NCBI GenBank assembly: GCA_051269965.1
Contig: JBNMFK010000234.1
Coordinates: forward strand, 1 to 6,335
Source: Arcticibacterium sp051269965
Lineage (GTDB): Bacteria; Bacteroidota; Bacteroidia; Cytophagales; Spirosomataceae
Length of the DNA stretch: 6,335 nucleotides
Reading direction: 5' to 3'
The position numbers and the translations under genes were made by a program. The notes beneath the pieces are model-generated. The model was given only the letters and a program-made list of their open reading frames with translations. It had not been told where the DNA came from and searched no databases. Positions 1 through 5,553 of this stretch are shown piece by piece. Position 1 is the stretch's first letter. Every line of letters starts with the position of its first letter.

Positions 1-651
1 ATAAGTCGATCCTCTTCTGAGGATCTGAACCTTAACAATGGCGAAAACGACTTTTGGCTATTAAAGCTTGGCATTGCCCCTCCTATAGACTTTTTTAACT
101 TTAGAGGCTTTGAAAACTTAGAAGGCAACGGCGAAATTAACTGGCGAACCAACTACGAAATAAGTGCCAAATCAATTACAATTCAGAAAAGTAGAGACAA
201 CAAAAGCTTCTTAACGCTTAAAAGCTTTGATATTTTAGGAAATAGCTCCGACCTAAAAACATCTACCTATTTCGACACTCAACTCAACGTCGGACTCAAT
301 TTTTATAGGTTGATCTTTTCTGATTTGGATGGGAAAGGTTTCACAAGGCCTTATCTTTACATAGATAATTCACCACTAAGTATTCATAGCATTGCATCTG
401 AAAAAGAGCATTTTAACCTTTACCCAAATCCAGCAATAGATAAAGCAGTCGTTAGAGTATTAGATGAAAATGCTCATATTTCCGTTACCGATTTAATGGA
501 GAAAAACGTTCCTATTAGTACTTCCTTTAAAACAAACATAGGTTGGCAAATTGACCTAAATAAACTCCAAAATGGTTCATATTTGATGCATTTAAAAAGC
601 AAAGAGAAGGCCATCACAAAAGATTCCTTAAATACTAAAAGCTTATATTAG
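1..651 (+). CDS. T9SS type A sorting domain-containing secreted protein, 3' part only
   Basis: The reading frame is open from the first base to a TAA at 649-651, giving 216 codons of C-terminus; the start lies outside the window. Three pieces are visible, numbered from the window edge. Residues 15-24 (ENDFWLLKLG) resemble the DYWxxKL ending of repeat/propeller blades common in secreted Bacteroidota proteins. Residues about 37-125 have the pattern of the beta-sandwich often found before the sorting signal (INWRT, an IQKSxDxxSF segment, then NFYRLIFSDLDG). Residues about 134-216 form the sorting domain, opening with FNLYPNPA and continuing with a short strand-rich segment (SVTDL, GSYLMHL). In the family this domain sends the protein through the outer membrane via the type IX system, where it is removed and the cargo is released or anchored. 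The function of the missing N-terminal part is unknown. The next gene starts 26 bp downstream without a visible terminator. Confidence 0.88.
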   Translation: MSRSSSEDLNLNNGENDFWLLKLGIAPPIDFFNFRGFENLEGNGEINWRTNYEISAKSITIQKSRDNKSFLTLKSFDILGNSSDLKTSTYFDTQLNVGLNFYRLIFSDLDGKGFTRPYLYIDNSPLSIHSIASEKEHFNLYPNPAIDKAVVRVLDENAHISVTDLMEKNVPISTSFKTNIGWQIDLNKLQNGSYLMHLKSKEKAITKDSLNTKSLY

Positions 652-677
652 CCATTCAAAATCAAGAAAAAAGTAGG

Positions 678-1661
678 ATGATAAATTGGGGAATTATAGG
701 AATCGGTAAAATAGCAGACAAGTTTGCTTCAGACTTATCTACTGTGGAAAACACAAATCTGGTAGCGGTGGCATCTCGGTCATTAGAGAGAGCTCAGGCT
801 TTTGGAACCAAACACCACGCCGATAACGCATATGGTTCTTACGAGGAAATTTTTAACACGCCCAATTTAGATGCCATATATATAGCTACCCCTCATACTA
901 CTCACGCTTTTTGTACTAAGCTGTGTTTAGAACAAGGAATAGCCGTGCTGTGTGAAAAACCATTTGCGATGAATAAAGGTGAGGTAAAAGAGATGATTAA
1001 TTTGGCAAAAGATAAGAATACCTTTCTTATGGAGGCTTTATGGACTCGCTTTTTGCCTACCACCAAGAAAGTATTAGCGTTAGTAGAAAGTGGCAGTATA
1101 GGAAATATAAAAACCATTCAAGCAGATTTCGGCTTTACTCCTCCTTTTCATCCTGAAAGGCGTGTTTTAAATCCCGAATTTGGCGGCGGTGCTTTTCTAG
1201 ACATCGGCATATACCCAGCCTTCATAACTCTTCTTCTATTGGGCTATCCTTCTAGCATTTTAGCTGCCAGTACCAAGGGCCCAACAGGCGTAGATGAGTC
1301 GACTGCCTTTATTTATAAATATAATAATGATGCCGTAGCAAATCTTAGCTGCACTTTTGGTGCAAACACCAATATAGAGGCCTTTATTTATGGAGATAAA
1401 GGGAAAATCCACATGAAAAGAAAGTTTCATGAAGCTACAGAAATTGTCTGGTATCCAGACGGTGCTGATGCACAAACGTTTCACTTTCCTAGAGAAACTT
1501 TCGGTTACAATTTTGAGATTGAAGAAGTAAATAATTGCCTTTTGGAGGGCAAGAAAGAGTCTGACTTATGGCCGCTTTCCCAAAGCCTTAAACTTATTCA
1601 ATTGTTAGATAAAACAAGAGAAAAGGCTGGCATTGTTTATCCGACAGATAAAACTTTTTGA
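678..1661 (+). CDS. Gfo/Idh/MocA family oxidoreductase, dihydrodiol dehydrogenase-like
   Basis: This 327-residue protein is a probable cytoplasmic NAD(P)-dependent dehydrogenase of sugar or cyclic-diol substrates. The N-terminal Rossmann fold shows the dinucleotide motif GIGKIA (G8, G10, A13). S33-R34 after the second strand could contact the 2'-phosphate of NADP. The family signature EKP is at residues 93-95. The C-terminal alpha/beta domain carries GGGAFLDIGIYP (169-180). K94, D175 and Y179 line up with the Lys, Asp and catalytic Tyr known from mammalian dimeric dihydrodiol dehydrogenase, and MEALWTRFLP (118-127) is also typical of that branch. Length fits the usual 320-340 residues. The ATG at 678 places the Rossmann strand at residue 4, as expected; GTAGG just upstream is at most a weak ribosome site. 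It ends 5 bp from the convergent mannosyltransferase gene. The true substrate cannot be read from sequence; bacterial members are often annotated only as oxidoreductases. Confidence 0.9.
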   Translation: MINWGIIGIGKIADKFASDLSTVENTNLVAVASRSLERAQAFGTKHHADNAYGSYEEIFNTPNLDAIYIATPHTTHAFCTKLCLEQGIAVLCEKPFAMNKGEVKEMINLAKDKNTFLMEALWTRFLPTTKKVLALVESGSIGNIKTIQADFGFTPPFHPERRVLNPEFGGGAFLDIGIYPAFITLLLLGYPSSILAASTKGPTGVDESTAFIYKYNNDAVANLSCTFGANTNIEAFIYGDKGKIHMKRKFHEATEIVWYPDGADAQTFHFPRETFGYNFEIEEVNNCLLEGKKESDLWPLSQSLKLIQLLDKTREKAGIVYPTDKTF

Positions 1662-1666
1662 CCTAC

Positions 1667-2398
1667 TTACCTTTCAAATTTCTTAAACCAACTCCAAACT
1701 TTCATAACGACCACTCCCATAACCGCCTCTTTAAAAATACTAGATGACATCTTGGAAGTACCTCTAGTTCTATCTGTAAAAATGATAGGAACTTCTTTAA
1801 TTTTAAATTTGTAAAGGAAAGCGTTAAACTTCATTTCTATCTGGAAAGCATAACCCACAAAAGTGATTTTATCTAAAGGAATGGTTTCTAAAACTATCCT
1901 AGTGTAACAGATAAAGCCCCCTGTTGGGTCCATAATAGGCATTCTAGTCAACATTCTTACATAGACCCCGGCAAAATAAGACATAAGAACCCTACCAATG
2001 GGCCAGTTTACCACATTAACACCAGAAACGTACCTGGAACCTATAGCCATGTCGTATCCGTCATTCTTACAGGCATGATATAATTCTACTAGGTCATTTG
2101 GGTTGTGAGAAAAATCGGCATCCATTTCAAATATATACTGATAATTTTCCTTTAAAGCCCATTTAAATCCATGGATATAGGCTGTGCCTAAACCTTGCTT
2201 TCCTTCTCTTTCTTGCATGTAAAGCTGTCCCGGAAATTCATTTTGGAGGCTTTTAATTATTGCGGCAGTTCCATCGGGGGACCCGTCATCTACAATCAAT
2301 AAGTGGAAAGCTTCAGAAAGACTAAATACCTTTCGGATTATAGCTTCAATATTTTCTTTCTCGTTATATGTAGGTACTATTACAAGGTTTTCATTCAT
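1667..2398 (-). CDS. polyprenol monophosphomannose synthase-like glycosyltransferase (GT2)
   Basis: This 243-residue enzyme most likely transfers mannose (or a related sugar) from a nucleotide sugar to a polyprenyl phosphate at the inner face of the cytoplasmic membrane, making a lipid-linked donor. It has the GT-A fold landmarks of the Dpm1 family: VPTYNEKENI at 8-17, VDDGSPDGT at 36-44, the metal-binding DAD at 93-95 followed by FSHNP, GSRYVSG at 120-126, DPTGGF at 157-162, FQIEM at 185-189, and a late F-x-DR-x-x-G-x-SKM segment at 207-217. Length matches the soluble single-domain form without a C-terminal membrane domain. The ATG at 2398 overlaps the end of the DUF4296 gene by 8 bp, so the two are probably translated from one message. 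It is convergent with the oxidoreductase. Sugar specificity (mannose versus glucose or another hexose) is inferred from the family, not proven. Confidence 0.9.
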   Translation of the reverse strand: MNENLVIVPTYNEKENIEAIIRKVFSLSEAFHLLIVDDGSPDGTAAIIKSLQNEFPGQLYMQEREGKQGLGTAYIHGFKWALKENYQYIFEMDADFSHNPNDLVELYHACKNDGYDMAIGSRYVSGVNVVNWPIGRVLMSYFAGVYVRMLTRMPIMDPTGGFICYTRIVLETIPLDKITFVGYAFQIEMKFNAFLYKFKIKEVPIIFTDRTRGTSKMSSSIFKEAVMGVVVMKVWSWFKKFER

Positions 2399-2765
2399 TT
2401 TCGCTTCTATTTATACCATTAATCTCTTCCTCCATTTTAGTAAGTCCATCTTCCACTTTTTGATAGATCTCCTTGAATTTTTTAGGATACTTTCCGTAGT
2501 AATCATAACTCTGAACATATGAAAGCGAATCAATATCATATTTGTTCCAAAGTTCCTTTTGTAAATAAATAAAGGCTACACTGGCAGAATCATAGGTGTT
2601 TACATTAAAACGGCCTACTCTGGCTTCCAGTAAATGAGTCTCCGTCAAAACATCAATCATAAGCTCCTCAGGAATTAAATTCTCCGGAATATCCGTCTGA
2701 GAGCAAGCATGAGAGAATACCACTAAAAAGAGTATCGGCCAGGGTTTTAATGATTTAAAAATCAA
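2391..2765 (-). CDS. DUF4296 domain-containing putative lipoprotein
   Basis: This 124-residue protein belongs to a Bacteroidota family of unknown function. The N-terminus looks like a lipoprotein signal: K4 and K7, a hydrophobic stretch ILFLVVF (11-17), then S-H-A-C with C21 as the likely lipidated residue. The -3 residue is Ser rather than Leu, so the lipobox is atypical. The DUF4296 hallmark follows: LIPEELMIDVLTETHLLEA at 30-48. After it comes a segment rich in Tyr, Lys and Asp, and a charged helical tail (about 98-124) with no membrane segment. The start is TTG at 2765-2763: a stop lies three codons upstream, there is no ATG between, and the next in-frame GTG (residue 15) would leave no signal peptide. 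It is the first gene of a two-gene unit with the mannosyltransferase. It may be an envelope lipoprotein whose co-transcription with the glycosyltransferase is conserved, but that link is inference. Confidence 0.82.
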   Translation of the reverse strand: MIFKSLKPWPILFLVVFSHACSQTDIPENLIPEELMIDVLTETHLLEARVGRFNVNTYDSASVAFIYLQKELWNKYDIDSLSYVQSYDYYGKYPKKFKEIYQKVEDGLTKMEEEINGINRSENE

Positions 2766-2820
2766 AATAAATTATCAGTTTTATGCTCTATAAAAACGCT
2801 TTCATCAGGGATTATTGGGC

Positions 2821-2846
2821 AGTGCTAACAATAAGGGTTAAGCACT
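2821..2846. promoter_or_regulatory. bulged inverted repeat in the divergent control region
   Basis: AGTGCTAAC (2821-2829) pairs with GTTAAGCACT (2837-2846), leaving one unpaired A at 2841 and a 7-base spacer AATAAGG: nine base pairs in total. It lies between two divergent genes and ends 17 bp before a good -7 promoter element. No run of T follows on either strand, so it is unlikely to be an intrinsic terminator. An operator for a dimeric regulator is the simplest reading, but the regulator is unknown. Confidence 0.4.
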
Positions 2847-2862
2847 TACTCAATAAACTGAC

Positions 2863-2870
2863 TATCTTTG
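2863..2870 (+). promoter_or_regulatory. Bacteroidota-type -7 promoter element for the DUF58 cluster
   Basis: TATCTTTG is an exact match to the TAnnTTTG element of the main Bacteroidota sigma factor. No clear TTG -33 element is seen 17-23 bp upstream; TTA at 2838-2840 (22-bp spacer) is the best available, and it falls inside the inverted repeat. Transcription starting about 7 bases downstream would give a leader of about 60 nt before the TTG start at 2937. No comparable element was found for the minus-strand gene. Confidence 0.5.
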
Positions 2871-2888
2871 TTTAACAAAAATAAGCAA

Positions 2889-2908
2889 TGCCTCTTATCT
2901 AAAAGGCA
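2889..2908 (+). promoter_or_regulatory. small hairpin in the DUF58 leader, overlapping a 4-codon mini-ORF
   Basis: TGCCT (2889-2893) pairs with AGGCA (2904-2908); after a bulged C, TT (2895-2896) pairs with AA (2902-2903), leaving loop ATCTA. The stem contains most of a mini-ORF ATG-CCT-CTT-ATC-TAA (2888-2902) in the predicted 5' leader. It is short and could be chance in AT-rich DNA. If real it would influence mRNA stability or translation of the TTG-started DUF58 gene 28 bp downstream. Confidence 0.22.
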
Positions 2909-2936
2909 CAGATATTTATAAAAAAACGTAAGACCA

Positions 2937-3797
2937 TTGAGAACACTTTTCTCTAGACTGGATAAATTTGAAATTAGAATAAGAAAAGCTGTCAATTCTC
3001 AAAGACAAGGTAATTTCAGTTCTATTTTTAAAGGGACTGGTTTGGAATTTGCTGATTTGAGAACCTATCAATATGGGGATGATGTAAGAACCATAGATTG
3101 GATTACTACAGCAAAAGGACAGGGAGCTTATGTTAAGATATTTAAAGAAGAAAAAGAGCAGACTGTTTTCTTTTTATTAGATGTAAGTGCTTCACAAAAA
3201 ATTGGATCTTTGGGCCGAACCAAGATTGATAGAGCTAAAGAAATCTGTGGTGTATTAGCCCTATCAGCCCTGAAAGAGTCTAGCCACGTGGGCCTTTATG
3301 CGTTCTCAAATCAGAAAGAGCTTTATCTTAAACCAGATACAGGTATGAAGTTTGCCTATAAGTTCATTCTTAAACTTTTTGAAAATAAGCCGCAATCCAA
3401 CAAAACCGATATCACGGAGGCTATTCGTTTTACGATGAATAGACTCAAGAAAAAAAGTGTAATTATTCTTATTTCAGATTTTCAAGACGACGGCTACCAT
3501 GATAATTTGAGGGCTCTAGCAAAAAAACATGATTTAGTAATTATTCACCTCTACGACGAACGTGAGGTAAATTTGCCAAGCTTAGGATTAATTCCAGTAA
3601 AAGATGAAGAAAGTAATGCCGTTTCTTGGGTAAATACTTCTTCTAAAGGTTTTCAAAAAAGAATGAAAAGAGCTTTTGAAGAAACACAAAAGGATTTAGA
3701 AACAATCGCCAAAAAGTATAATGCGAACTACCTATCCGTTTCGTCCAATGAGGATTTTGTTTATCGATTAGTCCAACTTTTTAGAGTAAGAAGGTGA
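2937..3797 (+). CDS. DUF58 domain-containing protein (VWA-like, MoxR-associated family)
   Basis: This 286-residue cytoplasmic protein has no membrane segment. The DUF58 signature is clear: FKGTGLEFADLRTYQYGDD (31-49) followed by VRTIDW (50-55). The rest is a von Willebrand A-like fold with a complete metal-ion site: DVSAS (82-86), a Thr-Asp at 157-158, and SDFQDD (180-185). In the family these proteins work with MoxR-type AAA+ ATPases and membrane VWA (Bat) proteins in envelope or stress functions, probably as metal-dependent adaptor or chaperone parts; biochemical roles are poorly known. No moxR or VWA gene is adjacent here. The start is TTG at 2937: a stop lies five codons upstream, no ATG is available before residue 137, and the resulting length and N-terminus fit the family. 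It overlaps the next gene by 4 bp (GTGA), so translation is probably coupled. It is the first gene of a three-gene cluster behind the promoter at 2863. Confidence 0.9.
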   Translation: MRTLFSRLDKFEIRIRKAVNSQRQGNFSSIFKGTGLEFADLRTYQYGDDVRTIDWITTAKGQGAYVKIFKEEKEQTVFFLLDVSASQKIGSLGRTKIDRAKEICGVLALSALKESSHVGLYAFSNQKELYLKPDTGMKFAYKFILKLFENKPQSNKTDITEAIRFTMNRLKKKSVIILISDFQDDGYHDNLRALAKKHDLVIIHLYDEREVNLPSLGLIPVKDEESNAVSWVNTSSKGFQKRMKRAFEETQKDLETIAKKYNANYLSVSSNEDFVYRLVQLFRVRR

Positions 3798-4717
3798 AAA
3801 AAAACAACACCATATATTCTTGTATAAATGCTCAAACTTTTTCAGTTCTCTTCCTATGTATAGGTTTATCCTTCTATTCTGAAGCACAAAACCCGCGACT
3901 TCGTTTTCTAAAAAATTCTGCGGGTATTGCAGATGATATACTCATAACATTGACTTTCAGTCATTTAGCTGCAGAAGATGTGTTTTTTCCTAAAAATGGA
4001 AGCTACTTTAAGCCTTTTGAATTGGTGAATAGTGTCTACTTTACAACCAAAACCATTGACTCAATAAGTACAGACAGCATTCTTTATACTATTAAGTCCT
4101 ATGAAGTTGACAGCATAAAATCACTAGCTCTACCAGTCTGGACCGTTAAAGATGGGGACAGTACGGTCTTTTGGTCCAACATTGATAGCCTCTTTTTCAA
4201 AGGTATCATCCCAGATTCTCTTTTACATCAAACCAAACTGCATGTTGGCATAGATTTTATAAAAAGAAAAGAAAGGAAAATGTCTGGTAGTCTCAAAATA
4301 TTTTTGGCCTGTCTGCTCCTATTAACTTTGTTGGTAATCGCCTTTCTCGATAGAATTAGAGCCCAAATTAATCTTTTGAAATATCGAAAGAAGCAAAATG
4401 ATTTTATCGAACGTTTCAAAAAAATAATGTTGGGGAGTGCATCCTCAGAGGAACTAAGATATGCCAGCTTTCTTTGGAGAAATCACATGACCTGGCTAGA
4501 GGACTTACCTTTTAATACCCTATCCTCCGTAGAAATAGAGAAAACAGCTAAGGATAAGAAAATAGGTGAGGCTATTAGAGAATTAGAAAGTAACCTTTTT
4601 GGAGGGATAAATTCAGACCTAATCCCTGTAGCTTTGCAAATTCTTTTTTCCTATAGTAAAGAACGCTTTAGAGAAAAAATGATGGAGTATAAAAAAAGAA
4701 TATCAAAACGACATTAA
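3794..4717 (+). CDS. signal-peptide, single-TM protein, BatD/DUF4381-like partner of DUF58
   Basis: I do not recognise a named family with certainty. This 307-residue protein has a signal peptide (basic KK at 2-3, hydrophobic FSVLFLCIGL at 16-25, likely cleavage after S-E-A at 29-31). Residues 32-162 form a predicted periplasmic domain rich in beta-type Ser/Thr/Asp segments, one TM helix spans about 169-185 (IFLACLLLLTLLVIAFL), and residues 186-307 form a basic, helical cytoplasmic tail. The tail contains FLWRNHMTWLEDLPFNTLSSVEI (226-248), recalling the xxWL...LSxxE pattern of DUF4381-type tails. This architecture, and the position directly behind a DUF58 gene, match the oxygen-tolerance (BatD) or DUF4381 proteins of MoxR loci, so it may anchor the DUF58 protein at the membrane. 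Basic clusters flank both sides of the TM helix (157-162 and 187-199), which weakens the topology call. The GTG start overlaps the DUF58 stop by 4 bp; the acyltransferase starts 3 bp after its end. Confidence 0.75.
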   Translation: MKKNNTIYSCINAQTFSVLFLCIGLSFYSEAQNPRLRFLKNSAGIADDILITLTFSHLAAEDVFFPKNGSYFKPFELVNSVYFTTKTIDSISTDSILYTIKSYEVDSIKSLALPVWTVKDGDSTVFWSNIDSLFFKGIIPDSLLHQTKLHVGIDFIKRKERKMSGSLKIFLACLLLLTLLVIAFLDRIRAQINLLKYRKKQNDFIERFKKIMLGSASSEELRYASFLWRNHMTWLEDLPFNTLSSVEIEKTAKDKKIGEAIRELESNLFGGINSDLIPVALQILFSYSKERFREKMMEYKKRISKRH

Positions 4718-4720
4718 TCA

Positions 4721-5353
4721 ATGGACAATCCAGTAATTATTTTCGGGGCAGGCACGCTTGGAAAAACCGCGTTAGACATCTTTCATGAGAACGGCGTAAT
4801 GATGTACGGCTTTCTCGACGACAAAGAGCAACTTCATCATACAGAAATTGGCACGGTGATGGTTTTAGGCTCTACAGATAATGACGATATTTTAAAGATA
4901 ATAGGAAACAAGACCGAAGCATTTGTAGCACTTAAAAATAAACTAGACCGCAAAAAAGTAGCCATTATGCTTCAAGAGAAACGGAAAACGATGCCCATTA
5001 ACGCCATTCACAAAGCAGCCATCGTTTCTGAAGAAGCGGTTATTGGCCATGGCAACTTGATAAGTGCAGGTTCGGTTATTGGTCCATTTTCTAAAATTGG
5101 TAATCTTAATATCCTTGGATCCTCCGTCAGTATTGACACAGAAGCAGAGGTGGGCGATTATGTAGAAATTGGGAGTGGATCTAACATTAACAGTAAAGCT
5201 AAAATAGAAGAGGGGGCATTTTTAGGAAGCAATGTTACGGTAGTTTCTGGAATCACAATAGGTAAAAATGCCAGAGTAGGTGCAGGCTCTGTTGTGATAG
5301 AAAATGTAGCAGAAAATACCACCGTTTTTGGAAACCCTGCGAAGAAAATGTAG
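4721..5353 (+). CDS. NeuD/PglD-like sugar O/N-acyltransferase (left-handed beta-helix), catalytic His apparently absent
   Basis: The 210 residues fit the NeuD/PglD acetyltransferase family. An N-terminal Rossmann-like sugar-nucleotide domain opens with VIIFGAGTLGKTALDI (5-20) and YGFLDD (29-34). From about residue 99 a left-handed beta-helix of hexapeptide repeats follows (AVIGHG, SVIGPF, KIGNLN, EVGDYV, ITIGKN, RVGAGSVV), ending in VFGNPAKKM. Family members acetylate sialic acids or amino-sugar nucleotides using acetyl-CoA bound between helix coils of a trimer. By my hand alignment, the catalytic His of PglD (within its D-H-D-C motif) corresponds to T140 in D139-T140-E141-A142. The nearby H110 sits in an earlier repeat and is not an obvious replacement. 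The protein may therefore have unusual chemistry or be non-catalytic. The ATG at 4721 is 3 bp after the upstream stop, so it belongs to the DUF58 cluster. No sialic acid or capsule genes are nearby, so the substrate is unknown. Confidence 0.85.
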   Translation: MDNPVIIFGAGTLGKTALDIFHENGVMMYGFLDDKEQLHHTEIGTVMVLGSTDNDDILKIIGNKTEAFVALKNKLDRKKVAIMLQEKRKTMPINAIHKAAIVSEEAVIGHGNLISAGSVIGPFSKIGNLNILGSSVSIDTEAEVGDYVEIGSGSNINSKAKIEEGAFLGSNVTVVSGITIGKNARVGAGSVVIENVAENTTVFGNPAKKM

Positions 5354-5397
5354 GATGTCTTTTATTCAAAAACCAATACTAAAATGACTTCAGTATT

Positions 5398-5426
5398 GTT
5401 AAACAGTACCAAAGTTGTACTTTAAC
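5398..5426. repeat. imperfect inverted repeat downstream of the acyltransferase gene
   Basis: GTTAA (5398-5402) pairs with TTAAC (5422-5426) and AGTAC (5405-5409) with GTACT (5417-5421), with AC unpaired at 5403-5404 and loop CAAAGTT: ten base pairs. It lies 45 bp after the acyltransferase stop. It is AT-rich and not followed by a T-run, so it would be a weak terminator at best; it could instead be an operator in the spacer before pyruvate carboxylase. Confidence 0.3.
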
Positions 5427-5496
5427 AAGATTTAGAAGATATTGTTTTAACAAAAATTGATTGAGAATAGGCTTAACATTATCTTCCTAAGTTTTT

Positions 5497-5509
5497 TGCA
5501 TTAAATGCA
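5497..5509. promoter_or_regulatory. 13-bp palindrome in the pyc upstream region
   Basis: TGCATTAAATGCA is a perfect inverted repeat (TGCATT and AATGCA about a central A), 44 bp before the preferred pyc start. A weak -7-like sequence, TAAGTTTT (5488-5495, one mismatch to TAnnTTTG), abuts it, so a bound repressor would cover a likely transcription start. No other promoter match was convincing in the 200-bp spacer 5354-5553. A binding site is an inference from symmetry and position. Confidence 0.35.
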
Positions 5510-5553
5510 TGTTAGAATGTCCCGCTTGAAATATGACTTTACCCAATAATTTA

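Noticed and set aside
310..651. A separate 113-residue protein starting at ATA 310
   Set aside because: The same frame is open upstream to base 1 and encodes the expected beta-sandwich before the T9SS signal, so this is only the end of a longer gene.
902..1117. Minus-strand open frame of 71 codons
   Set aside because: It lies wholly within the well-supported oxidoreductase gene, has no recognisable motif and is a reverse-strand shadow.
1260..1484. Minus-strand open frame of 74 codons
   Set aside because: It is antisense to the same oxidoreductase gene, with no motif or upstream signal.
2761..2870. A minus-strand promoter for the DUF4296 gene
   Set aside because: No TAnnTTTG match was found on the minus strand in the divergent region; the nearest one-mismatch sequence overlaps the start codon itself.
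4228..4419. Minus-strand open frame of 63 codons
   Set aside because: It is antisense to the TM region and start of the cytoplasmic tail of the BatD-like gene; its basic, Ser/Phe-rich composition is a by-product of the opposite strand.
5374..5398. CAATACT/AGTATTG hairpin as a rho-independent terminator of the DUF58 cluster
   Set aside because: The 7-bp stem is AT-rich, has an 11-base loop and is not followed by a T-run.
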